Of a stretch of 64,000 nucleotides of DNA, positions 58,555-64,000 are shown piece after piece. The position numbers were made by a program, and so were the translations under genes. Location: the NCBI GenBank assembly GCA_016916535.1, contig CP070276.1:2480001-2544000 (forward strand), read 5' to 3'. Under the pieces are notes generated by a model. It saw only the letters and a program-made list of their open reading frames with translations. It had not been told where the DNA came from and did no database searches. The DNA is from Dysgonomonadaceae bacterium zrk40. Lineage in GTDB: Bacteria > Bacteroidota > Bacteroidia > Bacteroidales > Dysgonomonadaceae. Within the stretch, counting starts at the first letter, position 1. Each line of letters begins with the position of its first letter.

Positions 58555-59610
58555 ATGATACAAGCAACCGTTTTTCTTTTGTCTCTTTTTGTGTTTCTGA
58601 GCGGGTGTAAGTTCTCCGATAACAATGGAGATGAGTTGACCCGTTATACCCTGTTGCAAGGTTTACGATGGGGTGATTTACGTAAAATTCCTTTTGACTC
58701 ATTGATAGCAAGTGATCCTTTTATCTTCGCTGACAAAGCCTCACGCACCTACTACCTTACCGGTTCAGGAGGAACAATGTGGAAAAGCCTGGACCTGAAG
58801 AGCTGGGAAGGTCCCTTCAGCTACATCGAGATAGACACCACTTCGTGGATGGGCTCCGATCCCATGATCTGGGCTCCTGAACTGCATTACTACAAAGGAA
58901 AATATTACTGTATTGCAACATTTACAAATACCGATATTGTTGTCGATACAGTTCCCCAACGCTGTGACGTGTTGCGACGCGGCATTCATATCTTGACGGC
59001 CGATCAGGCGGAGGGTCCTTACCGTCCGGTCACGCAGATACCCTATTTACCGGAGGAGTGGTCTACACTCGACGGTACCCTTTACGAAGAGGAGGGAGTT
59101 CCTTACCTGGTTTTCAACCATGATTGGATGCAGCTTGAAAACGGAGAGATCAGACAAATCAAACTGACGGAGGATCTTTCCCGTACCGAGGGTGAAGCCT
59201 CAACATTATTCTCAGGCAACGACGCTGCCTGGTCGCGTGATATGCAATTGATCGGAGAGCTGACCTTCGGGATGTCACTCAATGGTTTTGTCTCAGATGG
59301 ACCCTTTCTTTTCAGAACCGGCAGTGGGAGACTGGGAATGCTATGGTCCAGCTGGAGTGACAAAAGATATGCACAGGGCGTCGCGTATTCACTGACGGGA
59401 CGGTTGGAAGGCCCTTGGGAGCAGCATGAGAAACCGCTTGTCCCTGAAAATGCGGGACACGGGATGCTCTTTACCACGTTTGAGGGCAAGGAGTTGCTAT
59501 CATTGCATTATCAACCACTCGATGAGAATCCTGGCCCCCGAAAACCGATGCTTCTGGAGGTGGATCTCACCGGTGATCAACTAAACATCATAGGGAGATA
59601 CAATCCCTGA
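58555..59610 (+). CDS. GH43-family lipoprotein
   Basis: A 351-residue propeller enzyme with a lipoprotein signal (VFLSGC-KFSDNNGDE). The ATG at 58555 is chosen because it starts this signal and has GGAGG ten bases upstream; the frame is open to 58429. GH43 features are Asp54 in IASDPFIFADK (base), WAPELHYYKGKYY, and Asp173 in STLDGTLYEEEG (second acid). At the place where the catalytic Glu is expected the sequence reads FVSDGPFLF, with Asp248. TDGPFL-type variants are known in a GH43 group of Bacteroidota, so the gene need not be inactive, but the acid is unassigned. It is monocistronic, divergent from the second HTCS and convergent with the next GH43 gene (37-bp gap). Confidence 0.8.
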   Translation: MIQATVFLLSLFVFLSGCKFSDNNGDELTRYTLLQGLRWGDLRKIPFDSLIASDPFIFADKASRTYYLTGSGGTMWKSLDLKSWEGPFSYIEIDTTSWMGSDPMIWAPELHYYKGKYYCIATFTNTDIVVDTVPQRCDVLRRGIHILTADQAEGPYRPVTQIPYLPEEWSTLDGTLYEEEGVPYLVFNHDWMQLENGEIRQIKLTEDLSRTEGEASTLFSGNDAAWSRDMQLIGELTFGMSLNGFVSDGPFLFRTGSGRLGMLWSSWSDKRYAQGVAYSLTGRLEGPWEQHEKPLVPENAGHGMLFTTFEGKELLSLHYQPLDENPGPRKPMLLEVDLTGDQLNIIGRYNP

Positions 59611-59647
59611 TGATATCTCTCCTTCTTTAAACCTTTCATGTCTGTAC

Positions 59648-60652
59648 TTAAAGTGCAGAAACTCCTTCAGTCGTTTGTGCTACAAACTGCATGGTGCCGT
59701 CGGGATTGTAATGAAGCTCTTCCACACAGACACTGCGCCGTCCAATGGCTCCTCCAATGCTATCGAGTGTGAGGGTTGCGTTGTGGTAAAAAAGATACCA
59801 GTTCCCGTTGAACTCAGCTATTCCCGGATGGATGGTGAAGCTGTTCTCCGCCATGCCGGTCAACTCTCCCTGGGGTGTCCAGGGGCCTTCCATGGAGGGG
59901 GCCGTGGCATAGGAGATGGTTTCACGTCCCTCACCCATGGAGGCATAGGTCAGATAGTAGAGGTCGCCTCGTTGGTGTAGCCAGGGACCTTCCACGAAGA
60001 GGGGGAGATCGACCGTTTCAATCTCACCATCCAGTTCCGTCAGGTTCGGTTTTAAACGGGCCAGGAAGCAGGTGCCGTTGCCCCAACAGAGCCATGCCTG
60101 TCCCTCCTTGTCCATGATGAAAGTGGGATCGATATCGTTCCACCAACCTCGTGGTCCATTGGAGGTCATGTCGTCGGTAATCAGGGGCTTCCCGATTGCA
60201 TCGATAAAAGGACCTGTGGGGTTGTCGCTGACCGCCACACCAATCACTTTACTGTTATAGGGTTCACCTGCTTGGACAGTTGTATAATAATAGAATTTTC
60301 CCTCATGCTCAATCACCTGTGAAGCCCAGGCTTCACCCACACCCCATTCAAAATCGGTGGGTTTCAGCACGGATCCGTGGTCGGTCCATTTCTGCATGTC
60401 TTCTGTGGAATAGCATAGCCATTCAGTGATGTTGAACTCCTTACCTCCCGATGCGCTATCCTGACCTTCATAATACTCATCATGCCCCACGTAGAGGTAA
60501 AGTGTACCATCTTGTACCAATGGTGCGGGGTCGGCTGTGAACTTGTTTTTTATCAGCGGATTGCCTTCGTTTTGGAAAGTGTTCTGAGCATCCTTTTGTG
60601 TGCATCCTGCAACAAAGAGGAGCGTGAGGAGAGAGAATGTAAATATCTTCAT
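59648..60652 (-). CDS. GH43 lipoprotein, arabinofuranosidase/xylosidase-type, single domain
   Basis: A 334-residue compact GH43 enzyme with lipobox FVAGC-TQKD. The ATG at 60652 starts the signal peptide (MKIFTFSLLTLL); the frame extends eight codons further. The triad is complete: Asp41 in FTADPAPLV, Asp175 in NDIDPTFIMDKEG and Glu221 in FVEGPWLHQ. The fold ends near residue 330 without an added module. Motif wording is close to the truncated GH43 at the left window edge (TADPAPM, DIDPTVF, EEGPWLY), so the two are probably paralogues, one with and one apparently without CBM6. It is the last gene of the unit starting at 63853, 59 bp after the preceding GH43. Confidence 0.9.
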   Translation of the reverse strand: MKIFTFSLLTLLFVAGCTQKDAQNTFQNEGNPLIKNKFTADPAPLVQDGTLYLYVGHDEYYEGQDSASGGKEFNITEWLCYSTEDMQKWTDHGSVLKPTDFEWGVGEAWASQVIEHEGKFYYYTTVQAGEPYNSKVIGVAVSDNPTGPFIDAIGKPLITDDMTSNGPRGWWNDIDPTFIMDKEGQAWLCWGNGTCFLARLKPNLTELDGEIETVDLPLFVEGPWLHQRGDLYYLTYASMGEGRETISYATAPSMEGPWTPQGELTGMAENSFTIHPGIAEFNGNWYLFYHNATLTLDSIGGAIGRRSVCVEELHYNPDGTMQFVAQTTEGVSAL

Positions 60653-60711
60653 ATTTTGTAATTTATTGCTGTTCATTGTAAATCAAAGTTGAGATCCGTA
60701 AATATTTATCA

Positions 60712-62163
60712 CTAGTGGTTTTTAAAGTTCCATTTTGCGTTGTCACTCTTCATGTCAAATTTCGCAAGGGTGGGGGTACTGTCACCCGATGATACCAGAA
60801 CCAACTGCTCGTTACAATTGGGAATCATCTTTGGCATGATGCGATAAGTACCATCTGTCAACTGATCGATTCGCCAGAGCTGTTCCGCTGCACCGGTAAA
60901 TGCCGGGACAGTGGTTACCTCTGCATCCGCAGTGGCTGCCAGAGCCCTATCGGTGTCGGCAATGGTGATTTTGTAATAGGGACCGCCCAGATAACCCCCT
61001 GCCTCCGGCACTGCTGTGATGGTCCAGCGCTGATGAGGGCGTACCATGTAGTCACCAATTCTTACCTCAATGTTGCCGGCAGGCCAGCTATCGATGACAT
61101 CAGACAGCTGTTGTGCCGGAATCGGATGAATTGGTTCATCGTTGTCATGGTTGAAACGACGTATTCTGCCGGGCATCCGAACAAAATCTACTGCCAGTTC
61201 AAGCGAGTAGCCTCTTCTTACAGATTCAATCTTATAGGTTCCATCCTTGAAATTATCTCCCGCGACAGGCCATCCATCTTCCCAGAGCAAAGGACGGATG
61301 CCCAGCACACTGTGTCCCCCCTGGTCCAGATCAGCCTCGTAATGGCAGGACATCTTTTCCACACCATCTTCCAATATGACACGTCCGAAGTGTCCCGGTC
61401 CGATAAGTTTTTCTCTTGCAGCAAGGAGCATTTTGCCGCCACCTTTCAACATCTCTCTTCCCATGTTGTCGAGATAGGGTCCCGTAATTTCTCTCGAACG
61501 GCCCACGACGATGTTATAGGTGGAATTGGGTCCATCGCAACAGGTGCCGTGTGTACCGAGGAGATAATACCATCCGTCACGGTACTCCAGATCGGTAGCC
61601 TCACAGTCAATCGCAATATCAATCGCTTCATTCCCCTCTACCCGCTCACCCGTTTCGGGATCGAGCTCTATGAGTCGGATAAATCCGAAATAGGTACCGT
61701 AAGAGCACCATAATCGACCGGTGTTTGGATCGAGCAGCAACCCCGGGTCAATGGCATCGTTGTCTTCCACACCATCGGATTGCGCAACCAGTATGGGATC
61801 CGTATACTTGAAATCAGGAGATGAGGGGTCCAGGGTTTTGTTCCACATGGTCAATATTCTGCCGTTATGACCACCTCCCAGACCGCCTCCAGTTGCACCA
61901 TAGACAACCAAATAGCGGTCACCGATTTTGATGGCATCGGGTGCAGCCCCTCTTCCGGGTCTTACGGCACCACCCTGCCAGTTCCAACCATCATCCGATA
62001 TCAAACCGCCGCCACCAGTGCCGAAGGTATAATATTTACCCTCACATTCCATGATGGTAGAAGGGTCGTGAATAAAAGGTTTACCCACCTGTGCTTTTAT
62101 TGTCCCGGTAGTGACAATTGATAAAATTACAAGTGCTGTTTTGATGTTGTTATATAAATTCAT
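60712..62163 (-). CDS. GH43 arabinanase-like enzyme with C-terminal ricin-type beta-trefoil
   Basis: A 483-residue secreted protein. The ATG at 62163 follows the preceding stop by 22 bp and begins the signal peptide (ending TIKAQ); the longer frame would overlap that gene. Propeller residues are Asp33 in IHDPSTIMECEGKYY, Asp139 in AIDPGLLLD and Glu188 in CEATDLEYRDGWYYL. This pattern is closer to arabinanase-type GH43s than to xylosidases. From about residue 310 the sequence changes to a lectin-like region, with HQRWTITAV, YYKITIADTDRALAA, AEQLWRIDQLTDGTYRI and WNFKN repeats typical of a ricin-B/CBM13 trefoil. The substrate may be arabinan or arabinose-rich side chains; this is inferred. Confidence 0.87.
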   Translation of the reverse strand: MNLYNNIKTALVILSIVTTGTIKAQVGKPFIHDPSTIMECEGKYYTFGTGGGGLISDDGWNWQGGAVRPGRGAAPDAIKIGDRYLVVYGATGGGLGGGHNGRILTMWNKTLDPSSPDFKYTDPILVAQSDGVEDNDAIDPGLLLDPNTGRLWCSYGTYFGFIRLIELDPETGERVEGNEAIDIAIDCEATDLEYRDGWYYLLGTHGTCCDGPNSTYNIVVGRSREITGPYLDNMGREMLKGGGKMLLAAREKLIGPGHFGRVILEDGVEKMSCHYEADLDQGGHSVLGIRPLLWEDGWPVAGDNFKDGTYKIESVRRGYSLELAVDFVRMPGRIRRFNHDNDEPIHPIPAQQLSDVIDSWPAGNIEVRIGDYMVRPHQRWTITAVPEAGGYLGGPYYKITIADTDRALAATADAEVTTVPAFTGAAEQLWRIDQLTDGTYRIMPKMIPNCNEQLVLVSSGDSTPTLAKFDMKSDNAKWNFKNH

Positions 62164-62185
62164 ATAATGATGCAATTTAAAGTTG

Positions 62186-62920
62186 TTACTGACAACTGAT
62201 ATTGATGTTTTTAACTGGTTCTCCATTCTCATCGAGGATACGTACACAGAAATCGCTCATCCCCGGGCCGTTGATGACGGCACCTCGAATGATGTTTCTT
62301 CCTTTTTTGAGTGTCAGACGGCGGGAGAGCGCATCATCCATCACCATGCGCCTGTCACCAGAAAGCAACAAAACTTCCTCTCCGTTCAACCACCACATGG
62401 AAGCAGAGTTGGAACCGGCTGAGATCCTGACATTTTTCATCTCTTCAGGGCTGTCGATTACGGTTACAGCCCAGAAGAGTACTCCATAAGTGGGTTTATA
62501 CAATCCGTAGGCAAAGCGAAACAGTTTGATGTTGAAAAGTTTGCTGTCAAGTGCATGCCAGGTGAGCTCCTGATTGCCCACTTTCACTTTCTCTCCATCT
62601 TTGGGAAGCAGTGTGAACTGATTGTGAAAATAGAGGGTGTCAAATGCATTTCTCAAATAGCTGTCAGTGAAGAGCGTGTTGCTCCGGATTTGTTTCTCAA
62701 TTGGTTCCAGTAGCAACCAACGTTGAATGAATCCCTCATCATCTGGTGTTATCGGGGCAGGTGAGGCAGGAATAAAATAGTGATTGAGGCTTCGTGCCGT
62801 ATCACTGGCTACTGTTTCCGGTTCCTGGCTCCATGCTCTTCCGTTTTGTGCTTTCAGTCCGGATGCAGTGATGAGAAGAGTGAAGGCCAATAGAAGCGTT
62901 GCTCTTAGTTTCATGTTCAT
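62186..62920 (-). CDS. Secreted beta-sandwich accessory protein linked to acetylxylan esterases
   Basis: A 244-residue secreted protein: signal peptide (about 1-24, ending GLKAQ), a linker, then a region with WLLLEPIEKQIRSN, LYFHNQFTLLPKDGEKVKVG and a sandwich ending in ASMWWLNGEEVLLLSGDRRM and NIIRGAVINGPGMSDFCVR. No catalytic triad is visible. The final part looks like a carbohydrate-binding sandwich. From memory, similar sequence occurs in Bacteroidota proteins labelled acetylxylan esterase, sometimes fused to a hydrolase. Here an alpha/beta-hydrolase is encoded 12 bp upstream, so the two may act as a pair. No function is assigned beyond that association. Confidence 0.8.
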   Translation of the reverse strand: MNMKLRATLLLAFTLLITASGLKAQNGRAWSQEPETVASDTARSLNHYFIPASPAPITPDDEGFIQRWLLLEPIEKQIRSNTLFTDSYLRNAFDTLYFHNQFTLLPKDGEKVKVGNQELTWHALDSKLFNIKLFRFAYGLYKPTYGVLFWAVTVIDSPEEMKNVRISAGSNSASMWWLNGEEVLLLSGDRRMVMDDALSRRLTLKKGRNIIRGAVINGPGMSDFCVRILDENGEPVKNINISCQ

Positions 62921-62932
62921 GTTTAATGTTGT

Positions 62933-63853
62933 TTATCTTTTAGTTGAAAGGTTCTGTTTTTCCGCTTCTTCCCTAAAGAAACGGACCATTGTCTTAAAAG
63001 TATGTTCGTTAAAAGTTACAGGGCCGTGCTGGCCTTCAGGAACGGATATCAATTGATTCAGCAATTTATTCTCTTTCAATGCCGCAGCGAAGAGTTCACT
63101 TTGGCAGTGTGGTACCACATTGTCGGCAGCACCATGTATCACCAGAAAATGAGGATCAGCTTCATCTAAAAAGGTGATGGGATTGAGCAATGCAATCATG
63201 TCAGGGTTGTCGGCCGGATTTCCCCTGATCAGTGCTGCTTCGGGAGAATCATTCCCTTTGGGACCCTTGCATTCATCCATCAGCAACATATCAATGGGCC
63301 CAAACCAGTCGACTACAGCACTGACTGCACTGCTGACAGAGTGATGTGGCCCCACATTCCCTTCGATATCAACCGTCGTGTTGTTGATACTATACTCTTT
63401 TACACCGTTCGTAGTGCCTGCCAGAGATGCGAGATGTCCTCCCGAAGAAAAACCTGTGATGCCGATAAAAGAAGCATCGATATTGTAGAGGGTAGCATTT
63501 GCCCTGATAAAACGTATGGCAGACTTCACATCATTGATCTGTGCCGGATAGGGAGCATCTGAACTTGATCGGTGGTTGATGGCAATCACAGCGAATCCGC
63601 CTTCGAGGAGTTGCTTCCCCAAAGCGTCGAATGCGAATTGTTTCATGTTGTTCCCAAACCATGCACTGCCGTAAATGACAACTATTGCTTTGTAAGCAGG
63701 TTCTTCCGTTTGGGGGAGATAGATGTCAAGGTTGTGATATTCCTTTTCATCTCCGGCATAATTCAGGTTGAGCCACTGCCTTTCGCTATTTTGCCCGAAG
63801 CAGGTAACAAAACCATAGACCGAAAGGAGTGCGGTAAATAGAATTCGTTTCAT
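62933..63853 (-). CDS. Secreted alpha/beta-hydrolase esterase (BD-FAE/acetyl esterase-like)
   Basis: A 306-residue secreted serine hydrolase. The signal peptide (about 1-20, ending TCFGQ) is followed by an alpha/beta-hydrolase fold. The oxyanion region is AIVVIYGSAWFGNN, the nucleophile Ser136 in GFSSGGHLASLAG, the acid Asp in VIHGAADNVVPHCQ and the His in PEGQHGPVTF. The fold resembles bacterial feruloyl/acetyl esterases of the hormone-sensitive-lipase-like type rather than CE1. It is the first gene of a four-gene unit with the accessory protein and two GH43 enzymes. It probably removes ester groups from oligosaccharides before the GH43s act. The specific ester is unknown. Confidence 0.88.
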   Translation of the reverse strand: MKRILFTALLSVYGFVTCFGQNSERQWLNLNYAGDEKEYHNLDIYLPQTEEPAYKAIVVIYGSAWFGNNMKQFAFDALGKQLLEGGFAVIAINHRSSSDAPYPAQINDVKSAIRFIRANATLYNIDASFIGITGFSSGGHLASLAGTTNGVKEYSINNTTVDIEGNVGPHHSVSSAVSAVVDWFGPIDMLLMDECKGPKGNDSPEAALIRGNPADNPDMIALLNPITFLDEADPHFLVIHGAADNVVPHCQSELFAAALKENKLLNQLISVPEGQHGPVTFNEHTFKTMVRFFREEAEKQNLSTKR

Positions 63854-64000
63854 ATTTAATTCATTTCATTTATTCTTATGCGTAACATTTACAAAAGTGG
63901 GCCAAGGTGGTTCAACCCTAAATTTCAACCGAGATTTCAAACAACTTTTGCAATCCTTCTGAATAGCTCTTTGTTGCAACCCACTCCTGAAAATTCAAAT
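63854..64000 (-). promoter_or_regulatory. Upstream region of the alpha/beta-hydrolase unit
   Basis: 147 bp to the window edge without a gene. On the minus strand CACTTTTG (one mismatch to TAnnTTTG) lies 45 bp before the ATG, with TTTA 19 bp upstream of it, a near-consensus -33/-7 pair. No copy of the shared motif is seen. Confidence 0.3.

Overview
The window looks like chromosomal DNA of a Bacteroidales-type Bacteroidota. Three SusC/SusD outer-membrane pairs, two hybrid two-component regulators (HTCS), many lipoproteins, TAnnTTTG-type -7 elements and weak Shine-Dalgarno sites all point that way. The species cannot be named from this sequence; a Dysgonomonadaceae- or Bacteroidaceae-like genome is a guess. 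There are no tRNAs, rRNAs, transposases, phage genes or CRISPR arrays. Almost all of the 64 kb is one large heteroxylan utilisation locus that runs off the left edge.

Layout, read in the direction of transcription (mostly minus strand). The xylan-utilisation core lies at 43743-30792: SusC-like, SusD-like, second SusC-like, second SusD-like, a DUF1735-type lipoprotein, then a GH10 xylanase with two carbohydrate-binding modules inserted in its catalytic domain. This gene order matches the xusA-B-C-D-E-xyn10A core known from Prevotella and Bacteroides. A strong intrinsic terminator follows the GH10 gene. The same-strand series then continues with GH5 xylanase, GH43, GH8 exo-oligoxylanase, GH115 alpha-glucuronidase, a GH43-acetylesterase fusion, GH31 alpha-xylosidase, GH97, GH95 and a very large GH3. 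Next come an HTCS (XynR-like position) and a four-gene unit of GH43, two CE1 esterases and a truncated GH43.

Right of the core, each with its own signals, are a second GH10 (45558-44431) and a SusC-SusD-CE1 operon (52246-46098). Beyond these are a plus-strand GH43-CBM6 (52577-53923), a second HTCS (58237-54008), a plus-strand GH43 lipoprotein (58555-59610), and a four-gene unit (63853-59648) of alpha/beta hydrolase, accessory beta-sandwich protein and two GH43s.

Working model. Surface lipoproteins (GH10, GH5, SusD-like and XusE-like proteins) bind and cut xylan, and the SusC-like porins import the oligosaccharides. Periplasmic enzymes then strip acetyl and feruloyl esters (CE1, CE6-type), glucuronic acid (GH115), arabinose and xylose side chains (GH43), and alpha-linked xylose and galactose caps (GH31, GH97, GH95). 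GH8, GH3 and GH43 finish the xylose backbone. GH31, GH95 and GH97 together suggest complex cereal glucuronoarabinoxylan rather than simple wood xylan. Signals not explained by gene calls are a 40-bp motif shared by the promoters of the core operon and of the second GH10, a terminator inside the main gene series, and a two-step inverted repeat at 45880-45952.
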